Positions 54,820-63,961 of a DNA stretch of 64,000 nucleotides are shown here, piece after piece. Numbering within the stretch: the stretch's first letter is position 1; the number at the start of each line of letters is the position of its first letter. The DNA lies in contig NZ_CP139348.1 in assembly GCF_038561965.1 (NCBI RefSeq), positions 4,749,887 to 4,813,886 on the forward strand, in the 5' to 3' direction. The notes below the pieces were generated by a model that made no database searches, had not been told where the DNA came from, and saw nothing but the letters and a program-made list of their open reading frames with translations. The translations under genes and the position numbers were made by a program. This stretch comes from Stutzerimonas stutzeri (GTDB lineage: Bacteria > Pseudomonadota > Gammaproteobacteria > Pseudomonadales > Pseudomonadaceae).

Positions 54820-56336
54820 GGGCGAGCCTCCTGGATCGGGTTGGGCGGCAGCACCGCCGAGAGGTATGCGCTGGGCTCCAGCAGTGCCGCGGCGGCAGTT
54901 TGCGAGAAGAGGATCAGCGGTTGCGGCATGAAGCCGATCACCAGCGTCAGCGCTCCGAGCGAGGCGATAGCCAGCAGCATCGGTAACGGCACCCGGCGGG
55001 CCTCGGCCCGTGGCAGCACAGGCTTCTTCCAGAAGGCCTCCATCCAGATCTTGCTCATCGAATAGAGCGTCAACAGGCCGACAAACAACGCCAACCCGGC
55101 CAGCCAGTGTTCGCCGGCACGGAAGCTCGCGTCGATTACCAGAAACTTCGCCCAGAAACCGGACAGCGGAGGCAAGCCGGCCAGCGACAAGGCCGGTACT
55201 AGAAACAGCGCGGCCAACAGTGGGTTGCGGTACATCAGACCACCGCTCTTGCGCAGATCGAAGGTGCCGGATGCCCGGTGGATGGCGCCGGCAAGTAGGA
55301 ACAGATTCGCCTTCACGATGATGTGATGAATGATGTAGAAGATCGCCCCGGCGAGTGCCGCCTGGGTGGATATGGCCAAGCCCAGCAGCATGTAGCCGAT
55401 CTGGCTGACGATGTGGAACGAGAGGATCCGCCGCACGTCCCACTGCACCGCCGCGCCAAACACCCCGAACAGCATGGTGCCGGCGGCCAGCACCGCGACG
55501 ATCTCGCGGATGCCGCTATCCTCGACGCTGAAGATCAGGGTGAAGACGCGGAAACAGGCGTACACGCCGACCTTGGTCAGCAGCCCGGCGAAGATCGCCG
55601 AAACCGTGATCGAAGCCGTGTGATACGACGCCGGTAGCCAGAAGAACAGCGGGAAATAGCCGGCCTTTATGCCGAAGCCACAGAGCAGCAGCAGCGCCGA
55701 CAGCGTCAGGTTGATCGATGGTTCTGTCTCGGGCAGCACCCGCGCCAGATCCGCCATGTTCAGCGTACCGGTCGCTCCGTAGAGCAGCGCTACGCCGGTC
55801 AGAAACAGCAGGGTGGAGAACAGGTTGAGCACCGCGTAACGCACCGTCGCATCGAGCCGTGCGCGGTTGCGGCCGATCGACAGCAAGCCCATCGCGGTGA
55901 TCAGCATCACTTCGAACCAGACGTACAGGTTGAAGATGTCGCCAGTGAGAAAGGCGCCATTCACCCCCGCCAGCATGCCCAGCATCAGCGGATAGAAGCC
56001 TGCCTGTTCCTCGCGGCGGCGTATGTCGGCGAGGCCGAAGGTCATCACCGCAGCGGCGAGAATTCCCGTGATCGAAACCATGGCAGCAGACAGGGCATCG
56101 GCAACGAAAACCACACCGAAGGGCGCGTCCCAGTCGCCAAAGCGGATCGCCAGCACGCCCTGTTGGTACACCGCCGCGAGCAACCAGAGCGAGGCCGCTA
56201 AAAGAAAAGTTATGCACAGCCCGGTAACCACGCGTTGAGCGCGGCGATGTTTCCACAGACAAGTCGCCAGACCCGCGCCGAGAATCGGCAGCAGTACCGG
56301 CCAGAGCGGCGCATGCAGGATCAGAAATTCGGTCAC
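54816..56336 (-). CDS. mrpD: Mrp/Mnh antiporter subunit D
   Basis: Encodes 506 residues with about 14 helices, homologous to the antiporter-like NuoM/NuoN subunits of complex I. Conserved elements include YVWFEVMLITAMGLL (the Glu of the proton path), IKAGYFPLFFWLPASYHTASITVSAIFAGLLTKVG (key Lys residues) and FYIIHHIIVKANLFLL. Start overlaps mrpC stop by 4 bp. Confidence 0.93.
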   Translation of the reverse strand: MTEFLILHAPLWPVLLPILGAGLATCLWKHRRAQRVVTGLCITFLLAASLWLLAAVYQQGVLAIRFGDWDAPFGVVFVADALSAAMVSITGILAAAVMTFGLADIRRREEQAGFYPLMLGMLAGVNGAFLTGDIFNLYVWFEVMLITAMGLLSIGRNRARLDATVRYAVLNLFSTLLFLTGVALLYGATGTLNMADLARVLPETEPSINLTLSALLLLCGFGIKAGYFPLFFWLPASYHTASITVSAIFAGLLTKVGVYACFRVFTLIFSVEDSGIREIVAVLAAGTMLFGVFGAAVQWDVRRILSFHIVSQIGYMLLGLAISTQAALAGAIFYIIHHIIVKANLFLLAGAIHRASGTFDLRKSGGLMYRNPLLAALFLVPALSLAGLPPLSGFWAKFLVIDASFRAGEHWLAGLALFVGLLTLYSMSKIWMEAFWKKPVLPRAEARRVPLPMLLAIASLGALTLVIGFMPQPLILFSQTAAAALLEPSAYLSAVLPPNPIQEARP

Positions 56337-56716
56337 AGGCGATCCTTAGTTGCCGGGAATGGCGAACCCAGGCGCTCGGCTGCATCGATATCGCGCGTAT
56401 CGACGCTGCCCACGCTGCGGTAGGTCTGCAATGCCAGGGCGGCAAAGAAGGCGGTCAGCGAAAAGCCAATGACGATTGCGGTGAGCACCAGTGCCTGAGG
56501 CAGCGGGTTGGCGGCATCGGCTGCCAAGCTAGTCTCGCCTGCACGGATCACTGCCGGTGCGTTCGAAACGATCCGTCCGGACAGGAATATGACCAGATTG
56601 ATCGCCGCCGAGAGCATGGTCACGCCCAGCAGGATCCGCACGATATGGCGGGACAGGATGAGGTACAGGCTGCAGCCAGCAACGATGGCGATAGCGAATG
56701 CAAAGAGCAGATGCAT
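56333..56716 (-). CDS. mrpC: Mrp/Mnh antiporter subunit C
   Basis: Encodes 127 residues, a homologue of NuoK. Three helices; GCSLYLILSRHIVRILLGVTMLSAAINLVIFLSG and ANPLPQALVLTAIVIGFSLTAFFAALALQ match the family. mrpB ends 1 bp upstream. Confidence 0.92.
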   Translation of the reverse strand: MHLLFAFAIAIVAGCSLYLILSRHIVRILLGVTMLSAAINLVIFLSGRIVSNAPAVIRAGETSLAADAANPLPQALVLTAIVIGFSLTAFFAALALQTYRSVGSVDTRDIDAAERLGSPFPATKDRL

Positions 56717-56717
56717 G

Positions 56718-57119
56718 TCAGAGGCCCTCGTAAAAACGCAGGATCAGAGAAAGGATGCCGCCCAGCACGACCAGGTAGACGCCAATATCGAACAGCAAGG
56801 TGGTACCGATATGAACGCTGCCGAGAATCGCCCACTGGTGAGCGAGGAACGAGTCGTCCAGCCAGAGGCCAGGCAGCCCGCCAAGCAGCGCGGCGAGGAT
56901 GCCGAAGCCGATCACCGTCATCGGCTCGAAGCGCAGCGTGGCGCGGGCCACGTCCACGCCGCGGGCAAGCGCGAGTGTGGCGAACCCGGCTGCGGCGATC
57001 AGGCCACCAACGAAACCGCCACCCGGCTCGTTGTGACCGCGGTAGAGCACGTACACCGAGACGATCAGCATCAGGCAGAAGAGGATCCGCGAGAAGGCGG
57101 CGAAGATCAGCGAATTCAT
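56718..57119 (-). CDS. mrpB: Mrp/Mnh antiporter subunit B
   Basis: Encodes 133 residues from ATG 57119 overlapping the mrpA stop (ATGA). Four helices, with YRGHNEPGGGFVGGLIAAAGFATLALARG, the hallmark MrpB motif (GHNxPGGGFxGGL), and FDIGVYLVVLGGILSLI near the end. A longer in-frame extension overlaps mrpA and is not used. Confidence 0.92.
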   Translation of the reverse strand: MNSLIFAAFSRILFCLMLIVSVYVLYRGHNEPGGGFVGGLIAAAGFATLALARGVDVARATLRFEPMTVIGFGILAALLGGLPGLWLDDSFLAHQWAILGSVHIGTTLLFDIGVYLVVLGGILSLILRFYEGL

Positions 57120-59425
57120 GGCGTGGTCCTCCTGCGCGGCAGCGCCCGTAGAAGCCCCCACACACTCATCGCGGCGAAGGCCACCACCACCACCTCGCCC
57201 AGGGTGTCGATGGCGCGGTAGTCCACCAGCACCACGTTCACCACGTTGCGGCCATGGGCTTCGAGGTAACTGGTTGCGGCATAGAAATCGGAAATCCGTC
57301 CATCCAGCGGCAGCGCCACCGTGGCAGCCAGCGCGACGAACACCACCAGCGCAAAACCGGCCGAGAGCAGGATATCGAGACGTTTCTCCCGTGGTCTGCG
57401 GGTCGAGGCGGCGCGCTCCGGCACCCGCAGCAGCAATGCCACCAGGATCAGCACCATCAGTACCTCGACCGAGAACTGGGTGAGCGCAACGTCTGGCGCG
57501 CCATTGAGCAAGAAGATAAGTGCCGATCCGAACCCGACAACGCCAACCGCGATCATTGCGCGTAGCAGCGATGGCGTACGTGTGGCGGCAAAGGCCCCCA
57601 GGCACATCAGCAGCAGCACGATGATCGAGGGCACATCGAAGCGTCCGCCCGTCATGGAGATGACTGGGCGAGTTCCGCTGGCCCACACGCCGTAGGCGAT
57701 AATCAGCAGCACCGCGGCCACCACCGTGGACGTGTAACGATGCTGGTCACCGTTCTGCAGCAACCTCGTGCAGCGCTCAGCCAGGCGCAGCGTGCCGGCG
57801 AATGCTGCGTTGAAGCCGAAATCGCCGAGCACCCGCGCGAGCGCCTTTTTCAGCGACAGCGCGTAGTGGATGCGATGCCAGTAGGCGATCAGCCCGCCGG
57901 CGAAGGCGACCACGGTGGCACTCAAGGCCAGCATCGGGGTGAAGCCGTGCCAGAGCGAGAAGGACAAATCCACGGTATGCCCGACCAGTACGTCGTTGGC
58001 CGGTTGTATCAGCCCGCGCACGAGGAAGTCCGGCGCCAGACCGAACAGGAAACCCAGCCCTCCCAGTACCAGCGGTCCGAGGTACAGGCCCAGCGTTTCC
58101 GGATGCTTCACCTCGCTACGCGCCTTGCCGAGGTAGTAGGGACGAATTGCCGCAACCCCGGCAATGGCCGCGAATACCGCGTTCACCAGTACCGCCACGG
58201 CGACTACTACCCAGCCGGTCGAGGCATTCAGCTGACTTTCGAATAGGTACTCCTTGGTGATGAAGCCCAGCGTCGGCGGCAGTCCGGCCATCGAGATCGC
58301 TGCCATGCCGGCCGCCAGGGTGGTCATCGGCAGGCGTCGGGCCAGCCCGCCGATCTTGCTCAGCCGCCCATCGCCTACTGCATGGATGGTCGTTCCGGCG
58401 CAGAAGAACAGTGCCGCCTTGTACAGCGCGTGGGCGATGATGAAGGCAATCAGCGCAGTCACCGAATAGTCGCCATCCAGCCCGATCAGCATCACCAGCA
58501 CGCCCAGCGAGCCCACCGTGGAATGCGCCAGGACTTCCTTGAAGCCGTCAGTGGACAGCGCTCGTACCGCGGCGACCAACATGGTCAGGCTGCCGACGAT
58601 CACCAGAGTCGCGCCGAATGCCGGAATACCCTCGAATATGAGATCGAAACGGGCCAGCAGGTACACGCCCAGCTTGACCATGGTCGCCGAGTGCAGAAAG
58701 GCCGAGGCCGGTGCCGGTGCTTCCATGGCCTGAGGCAGCCAGAAATGAAACGGCAGCTGCGCGGACTTGGTGAACGCGCCAAGCATGATCAGGATCATCG
58801 CTGGCACGGCCAGTGGGCTGGCCAGCAGCTCAGGCGCACGCTGCGCGACTTCGGATAGCGAAAAGGTGCCCAGAGCGATACCGATCAAGAGGATGCCACC
58901 GAACAGCGCCAGGCCGCCGCCACCGGTCACGATCAGCGATTGCAGCGCGGCCTTGCGTGCTTGCGCGCGGTGCGAGTTGAAACCGATCAGCATGAATGAC
59001 AACAGGCTGGTCGCTTCCCAGAACACGAACATGACGATGAGGTTGTCGGACAGCACAGTCCCCAGCATGGCTGTCATGAACAGCAAAATCAGGGTCAGGA
59101 AGCGCGCGGCTTCATCTTTTGGCGAATGCGAGAAGTAGGCACCCGCGTAGATCGTCACCAGCGTGCCGATGCCGGTGATCAGCAGAACGAACAGCAGTGC
59201 GAAGCCATCCAGTCTCAGGGTCAGTGAGATGCCCAGCGCTGGCACCCAGTCGAGGGTCTCGGTGATGACACCGACTTCGGGAAGACTGGCGCCCTTCGCC
59301 AGAAAGAACAGAAACAGCCCGGCTGGCAACAGCGCGGCGACCCATCCCCCATAGGGAAAGGTACGGCTGACGATGAACCTGGCGAGAATTGCCCCCAGGA
59401 ATGAAATGAGCAATGCAGCAAGCAC
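57116..59425 (-). CDS. mrpA: Mrp/Mnh antiporter subunit A
   Basis: Encodes 769 residues from GTG 59425 with AGAGGA about 8 bp upstream; a longer start at 59479 lacks a ribosome site. The NuoL-like part (about 1-490) holds MFVFWEATSLLSFMLIG, SAQLPFHFWLPQAMEAPAPASAFLHSATMVKLGVYL and AHALYKAALFF. The C-terminal part (about 590-760) has the MbhD/MbhE-type segments NGAPDVALTQFSVEVLMVLIL and DTLGEVVVVAFAAMSVW. Mrp complexes export Na+ (or K+) for H+ and support alkali and salt tolerance. First of seven overlapping genes A-G. Confidence 0.94.
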   Translation of the reverse strand: MLAALLISFLGAILARFIVSRTFPYGGWVAALLPAGLFLFFLAKGASLPEVGVITETLDWVPALGISLTLRLDGFALLFVLLITGIGTLVTIYAGAYFSHSPKDEAARFLTLILLFMTAMLGTVLSDNLIVMFVFWEATSLLSFMLIGFNSHRAQARKAALQSLIVTGGGGLALFGGILLIGIALGTFSLSEVAQRAPELLASPLAVPAMILIMLGAFTKSAQLPFHFWLPQAMEAPAPASAFLHSATMVKLGVYLLARFDLIFEGIPAFGATLVIVGSLTMLVAAVRALSTDGFKEVLAHSTVGSLGVLVMLIGLDGDYSVTALIAFIIAHALYKAALFFCAGTTIHAVGDGRLSKIGGLARRLPMTTLAAGMAAISMAGLPPTLGFITKEYLFESQLNASTGWVVVAVAVLVNAVFAAIAGVAAIRPYYLGKARSEVKHPETLGLYLGPLVLGGLGFLFGLAPDFLVRGLIQPANDVLVGHTVDLSFSLWHGFTPMLALSATVVAFAGGLIAYWHRIHYALSLKKALARVLGDFGFNAAFAGTLRLAERCTRLLQNGDQHRYTSTVVAAVLLIIAYGVWASGTRPVISMTGGRFDVPSIIVLLLMCLGAFAATRTPSLLRAMIAVGVVGFGSALIFLLNGAPDVALTQFSVEVLMVLILVALLLRVPERAASTRRPREKRLDILLSAGFALVVFVALAATVALPLDGRISDFYAATSYLEAHGRNVVNVVLVDYRAIDTLGEVVVVAFAAMSVWGLLRALPRRRTTP

Positions 59426-59660
59426 GGCGTCATCCTCTTGTCGTGGATTGCTGGAAACGGCTGCGTGTTTTGATAACAAAGGTAGTTCAAAGGATGCGCC
59501 GACGGCTGTTACCAGCTATGTCAGCCGCAACGGCAAGTTGGCCGCGATAAGGGTCAGGAGATGACGAGTGGCGAAACCAGAAACGGCGCAAGGCCAGCGC
59601 GACTGCCGCCTGTAGCGAGGTTAGGCAGGGGCGTCACGCTGCGAAGAAAGGGTCGAAGCG

Positions 59661-59686
59661 CCGTCCGGACGAGGTTGCCCGGACGG
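59661..59686. other. G/C-rich hairpin between mnmE and mrpA
   Basis: CCGTCCGG (59661-59668) and CCGGACGG (59679-59686) form a perfect 8-bp stem with a 10-nt loop, 11 bp past the mnmE stop. No T-run follows on the minus strand, so termination strength is doubtful. The rest of the 272-bp space (59426-59697) holds the mrp promoter region and no gene I can see. Confidence 0.5.
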
Positions 59687-59697
59687 TTCTGCAATTG

Positions 59698-61065
59698 TTA
59701 CTTGCCTATGCAGAAGCTCGAGAAGATGCGTCCGAGCAAGTCATCGGAGCTGAACGCGCCGGTGATCTCGCCCAGCGCCTGTTGCGCCAGACGAAGGTCT
59801 TCGGCCAGCAGCTCGCCCGCCCCGGCCAGCGTCAGCTGAGCGTGGCCGTGCTGAAGATACTGCTCGGCCAGACGCAGCGCATCGAGATGGCGGCGCCGCG
59901 CGCTGAAACTGCTCTCGGCGGTTTGCTCGTAACCCATGCAGTGCTTCAGATGTTCGCGTAGCAGCTCGATGCCTTCGCCGGAACGCGCGCACAGGCTCAG
60001 CGTCACCTGGCCGTTGGCGTTGACGCTAAGTGCGATCGCCTCCCCGCTGAGATCGGCCTTGTTACGGATCAGCGTCACTCGGCTCGGCTCGGGGCTGCAA
60101 TCGAGGAACTCGGGCCATAGTGCGAGCGGGTCTGCCGCCTCAGGTGCACTGGCATCGACCATCAGCAGGATGCGGTCTGCCTCGCCGATTGCGCTGAGGG
60201 CACGTTGCACGCCGATGCGCTCGACCTGATCCTCGGTGGCACGCAAGCCCGCGGTATCGACCACATGCAGCGGCATGCCATCGATGAGGATGTGTTCGCG
60301 CAACACGTCGCGGGTAGTTCCGGCGATGTCCGTGACGATGGCGGCCTCACGGCCGGCCAGGGCATTGAGCAGACTGGACTTCCCGGCATTGGGCCGCCCG
60401 GCGATCACCACGGTCATGCCGTCCCTTAGCAAGGCCCCTTGCCCGGCCTCGCGCAACACTGTGGATAACTCATCGCGTACGCCATTCAGCTGTCCGAGCA
60501 CATGGCCATCGGCAAGGAAATCAATCTCCTCTTCCGGGAAGTCGATCGCCGCTTCGACGTAGATACGCAGCTGAATTAGCTTCTCGGTGAGTTGATGCAC
60601 CCGTCGGGAAAAGTCGCCTTGCAGCGAACGCACTGCATTGCGTGCCGCCTGCGCCGAGCTCGCTTCGATAAGGTCGGCAATGGCTTCGGCCTGCGCGAGA
60701 TCGAGCTTGTCGTTAAGAAATGCGCGCTCGCTGAACTCACCGGGGCGCGCGAGTCGAACGCCAAGTTCGACGCAGCGCTGCAGCAGCATATCCAACACAA
60801 CCGGGCCGCCATGCCCCTGCAGTTCGAGCACGTCTTCGCCGGTAAATGAATGCGGTCCCGGAAAGAACAACAGCAGGCCTTCATCGATCACTTCGCCGTC
60901 GTCGGCATGAAACGCGCCGTAGTGTGCGTGTCTCGGCGTTGGCTCACGGCCGGTCAGGGTAATCGCGATGGCCTTGGCACGCGGACCCGACACGCGGACG
61001 ATGCCAACCCCTCCGCGTCCCGGGGCTGTGGCGACAGCGGCGATGGTGTCGCGAACTGGATTCAT
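59698..61065 (-). CDS. mnmE: tRNA modification GTPase MnmE (TrmE)
   Basis: Encodes 455 residues from ATG 61065, with an AAAGGAGG ribosome site. The N-terminal folate-binding domain starts MNPVRDTIAAVATAPGRGGVGIVRVSG. The G domain has AGRPNAGKSSLLNALAG, DIAGTTRD, DTAGL and NKADL. The C-terminus ends with the catalytic Cys motif CIGK. It works with MnmG on wobble uridines. Confidence 0.97.
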   Translation of the reverse strand: MNPVRDTIAAVATAPGRGGVGIVRVSGPRAKAIAITLTGREPTPRHAHYGAFHADDGEVIDEGLLLFFPGPHSFTGEDVLELQGHGGPVVLDMLLQRCVELGVRLARPGEFSERAFLNDKLDLAQAEAIADLIEASSAQAARNAVRSLQGDFSRRVHQLTEKLIQLRIYVEAAIDFPEEEIDFLADGHVLGQLNGVRDELSTVLREAGQGALLRDGMTVVIAGRPNAGKSSLLNALAGREAAIVTDIAGTTRDVLREHILIDGMPLHVVDTAGLRATEDQVERIGVQRALSAIGEADRILLMVDASAPEAADPLALWPEFLDCSPEPSRVTLIRNKADLSGEAIALSVNANGQVTLSLCARSGEGIELLREHLKHCMGYEQTAESSFSARRRHLDALRLAEQYLQHGHAQLTLAGAGELLAEDLRLAQQALGEITGAFSSDDLLGRIFSSFCIGK

Positions 61066-61095
61066 GCGGCCTCCTTTGTGGATGGCAGATAGCAA

Positions 61096-61117
61096 AACGC
61101 CCCAATCAAGGGGCGTT
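61096..61117 (-). terminator. Terminator after yidC
   Basis: AACGCCCC (61096-61103) and GGGGCGTT (61110-61117) form a perfect 8-bp stem with a 6-nt loop; on the minus strand it continues TTTTGC. It lies 21 bp past the yidC stop and just before mnmE, whose ribosome site is downstream, so it may set the ratio of the two. Confidence 0.8.
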
Positions 61118-61137
61118 CTGTATTGTCGGTGCAGGCG

Positions 61138-62808
61138 TCAGGCTAGCTTCGCCGCCGCCTCGATCTTCCGAGTAATGTACCACTGCTGAGCGATGGACAG
61201 GACGTTGTTGACGACCCAGTACAGCACCAGACCAGCCGGGAACCAGAGGAAGAAGAAGGTGAAGATGACCGGCAACAGCTTCATCACCCGTGCCTGCATC
61301 GGATCCGGTGGCGTCGGGTTCAGCTGCTGCTGAATGAACATGGTCACGCCCATGATGATCGGCAGGATGAAGAACGGATCCTTGATCGACAGATCGGTGA
61401 TCCAGAACATCCAGGGTGCCTGGCGCATCTCCACGCTTTCCAGCAATACCCAGTACAGCGCCAGGAATACCGGCATCTGCACCAGAATCGGCAGACAGCC
61501 GCCCAGCGGATTGATCTTCTCCTTCTTGTACAGCTCCATCATCGCCTGGGACATCTTCTGGCGATCATCACCGAACTGCTCTTTGAGTGCCTGCATCTTC
61601 GGCGATACGGCACGCATGCGGGCCATCGAGCGGTAGCTGGCGGCAGAGAGCGGGAAGAAGGCAAGCTTGATGACGATGGTCAACACGATGATCGACCAGC
61701 CCCAATTCCCCAGCAGTGCGTGGATGTTACCCAGCAGCCAGAAAATCGGCTGTGCGATGAACCAGAGGATGCCGTAGTCGACGGTCAGACGCAGACCGGG
61801 CGACAGTTCTTCCAGTTTGTCCTGGCTCTTCGGACCGGCATACAGCGTGGCACCGGTTTCACCCTGAGCGCCTGCCGCTACGGTCACGGCCGGGCCGGTG
61901 AAGCCAATGATGTAGTTGCCCTGGCTGTCCTTGCGCGTCTGCACCTGGTTGGTGTCATCAGCCTGAGGGATCCAGGCGGTGACGAAATAGTGCTGCAGCC
62001 AGGCGATCCAGCCGCCCTGAACGGTTTCACGCAGGTTCTTGTCGTCCATGTTGCCCATGGAAACCTTGCGATACGGTTCATCCTTGGTCCAAAGCGCGGC
62101 ACCGAGGTAGGTAGCGGTTCCGGTCGCGGTGCTCGAGGAGGGATCGCCGCTCTTGTCGCGCTTGAGCTGGCCGAACAGATAACCGGTCCAGGGCTGCTCG
62201 CTCTGGTTGTCGATCAGGTAGTTCATTTTCAGCGCGTAATTGCCGCGCTCAAGGGTGAAACGCTTGATGTAGTTGACGCCGTCAGCGCTGTAGTTGAGAT
62301 CGACGACCAGCTGATTCTCGCCTTCGGCCAGCTGATATTCGGTCTTCTCGCTACTGTACTGAGGACGGCCGCTGGCCTGGTCCGGACCATCACCAATCAG
62401 GCCGCTTTGTGCCTCGTAGGTGCGCTCGCCGCTGCGTTCGAACAGCTGAAACGGTACATCAGGACGATCCTGACGACGAGGAAACTGCGGCAGACGCAGC
62501 TCGACGATGTCCCCCCCACGCGGATCGATGGCCACATCCAGAACATCGGTCCGCACGCGGATCAGCTGGTTGCTCGGTTCGGTGGTCGGCAACGCGCTGG
62601 CCTGTTGTTGGCCGGCCACTGTTGGCACGTCGCCAACAGTGCCTTCGCTGGAAGCGCTGGGACTCTCCGGGAGAGCCGGAACGCCTGGCTGGCTTTGCGC
62701 GGTTTCGGTCGGCAACGCTGCCTGACCGTAGTCCTGATTCCATTGAAGAACCATCAGGTAGGCAACGACTGCTAGTGCTACGAGCAGTATCGAGCGTTTG
62801 ATATCCAT
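61138..62808 (-). CDS. yidC: Membrane protein insertase YidC
   Basis: Encodes 556 residues. An N-terminal helix (about 5-22) is followed by a Ser/Pro/Gln-rich linker and the large periplasmic P1 domain (about 60-340). The five-helix insertase core has WGWSIIVLTIVIKLAFFPLSAASYRSMARMRA (groove Arg) and PLGGCLPILVQMPVFLALYWVL. It inserts proteins, including subunit c of the ATP synthase, with or without SecYEG. It lies 2 bp after yidD. Confidence 0.97.
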   Translation of the reverse strand: MDIKRSILLVALAVVAYLMVLQWNQDYGQAALPTETAQSQPGVPALPESPSASSEGTVGDVPTVAGQQQASALPTTEPSNQLIRVRTDVLDVAIDPRGGDIVELRLPQFPRRQDRPDVPFQLFERSGERTYEAQSGLIGDGPDQASGRPQYSSEKTEYQLAEGENQLVVDLNYSADGVNYIKRFTLERGNYALKMNYLIDNQSEQPWTGYLFGQLKRDKSGDPSSSTATGTATYLGAALWTKDEPYRKVSMGNMDDKNLRETVQGGWIAWLQHYFVTAWIPQADDTNQVQTRKDSQGNYIIGFTGPAVTVAAGAQGETGATLYAGPKSQDKLEELSPGLRLTVDYGILWFIAQPIFWLLGNIHALLGNWGWSIIVLTIVIKLAFFPLSAASYRSMARMRAVSPKMQALKEQFGDDRQKMSQAMMELYKKEKINPLGGCLPILVQMPVFLALYWVLLESVEMRQAPWMFWITDLSIKDPFFILPIIMGVTMFIQQQLNPTPPDPMQARVMKLLPVIFTFFFLWFPAGLVLYWVVNNVLSIAQQWYITRKIEAAAKLA

Positions 62809-62810
62809 GG

Positions 62811-63056
62811 TTACTCGGCCATCGGAGATGAATTGGAAGTGTTATGGGAAGGCACGGGATCGTAGCCACCGGGATTCCACGGGTGGCAGCGTCCCAACCT
62901 GCGCAGACTCAGCCAGCCGCCACGCAACAGACCATGATTTTCGATGGCCTCGAGTGCATAGCAGGAGCAGCTTGGATAGAAACGGCAGTGACTGGCCATC
63001 ATTGGACTGATGGCGTACTGATAGACCTTGATCGAAGCGATGGCCAATTTACGCAT
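62811..63056 (-). CDS. yidD: Membrane protein insertion efficiency factor YidD
   Basis: Encodes 81 residues. The conserved core YQYAISPMMASHCRFYPSCSCYALEAIENHG contains the three Cys typical of YidD. An N-terminal amphipathic helix attaches it to the membrane. It overlaps the 3' end of rnpA by 8 bp and runs directly into yidC. Confidence 0.94.
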   Translation of the reverse strand: MRKLAIASIKVYQYAISPMMASHCRFYPSCSCYALEAIENHGLLRGGWLSLRRLGRCHPWNPGGYDPVPSHNTSNSSPMAE

Positions 63057-63444
63057 GGGTGCTGTTGGCGGCTCCAGGTTCGACGGCGGTCTTGGATGGG
63101 CTGCGTGACAGTCGCTTCCAGAGCTTGGCGAATTGCTTCGCCAGTTCGGGATTGTCCAGATCTGCCAATCCCTTGCGAGCGACGATCACGATGTCCCAGC
63201 CCGCCAGTTCCGGCTGATGATGGCGAAAGGTCTCACGTAGCTGCCGCTTTATGCGGTTACGCTCCACCGAAAGCTTGACGCTTTTCTTGCCGATCACGAG
63301 CCCGAGGCGGGGGTGCTGCAGATCGTTTTCTCGTGCCAACAGCAGGACGTTCCTGCCAGGCACCTTACCGGAAGGGGAGTCGAAGACTGCCTTGAATTGG
63401 CGGGGAGTCAGCAGTCGCTTTTCCCGGCCGAAGCCCCGACTCAC
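63049..63444 (-). CDS. rnpA: Ribonuclease P protein component
   Basis: Encodes 131 residues from GTG 63444 (MSRGFGREKRLLTPRQFKAVF). The RNR motif KLSVERNRIKRQLRETFR, which binds the RNase P RNA and tRNA leader, is present. It lies 14 bp after rpmH, the usual pair. Confidence 0.95.
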   Translation of the reverse strand: MSRGFGREKRLLTPRQFKAVFDSPSGKVPGRNVLLLARENDLQHPRLGLVIGKKSVKLSVERNRIKRQLRETFRHHQPELAGWDIVIVARKGLADLDNPELAKQFAKLWKRLSRSPSKTAVEPGAANSTHA

Positions 63445-63458
63445 TACCTGTTCCGATG

Positions 63459-63593
63459 TCAGACGGTCAGACGCTTACGGCCTTTAGCGCGACGACGCGC
63501 CAGAACTAGACGGCCGTTCTTGGTGGCCATACGGGCACGGAAGCCATGGGTACGAGCGCGCTTGATGGTGCTGGGTTGGAAAGTGCGTTTCAT
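63459..63593 (-). CDS. rpmH: 50S ribosomal protein L34
   Basis: Encodes 44 residues: MKRTFQPSTIKRARTHGFRA, followed by a basic stretch and ending in GRKRLTV. Length and sequence match the universally conserved L34. It is first of the rpmH-rnpA-yidD-yidC operon, transcribed away from oriC, with its promoter in the 63594-63700 interval. Confidence 0.97.
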   Translation of the reverse strand: MKRTFQPSTIKRARTHGFRARMATKNGRLVLARRRAKGRKRLTV

Positions 63594-63702
63594 GGTGCGT
63601 TTACCTGGTGATCCATCGCGGGCCGGAATGGCCCCCTTTTAAGAGACCGGCGATTGTAGAGAAGCTGTCAGGCCAGGTCAATTTCCAACCAGTCCCATCT
63701 GC

Positions 63703-63961
63703 TTGAAAAAATAAAAAGGAAAAGAAATATAAGCTCTTAAGATGTAGTGATTATGTATGTAGAGGCCATTTTCTGTGGATAGGACGCTGCAGCGCAACAT
63801 TGGTGGGGCTTTCAGAGAAACTAAACCAGGTGGGTAAGCGGTGCCCATCGCGTGCAGAGCTTCTGCGTAACCTGTGGATTAAATGAATAGATATCCACAG
63901 CGCTTTTCTCTCAGGGGTTTTCAACAGGCTTGAACACTGCCCTTATGGCTAGTTATCAACA
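63703..63961. other. Chromosomal replication origin (oriC), part inside the window
   Basis: Downstream of the A+T-rich tract 63703-63742 (CTTGAAAAAATAAAAAGG, then AAGAAATATA) are DnaA boxes with one mismatch to TTATNCACA: 63774-63782 (minus), 63873-63881 (minus) and 63891-63899, plus TTATCAACA at 63953-63961 and a weaker TTTTCAACA at 63918-63926. Location beside rpmH, with dnaA expected just beyond the right edge, is the standard Pseudomonas oriC position. No gene is present in 63594-64000. Confidence 0.85.
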
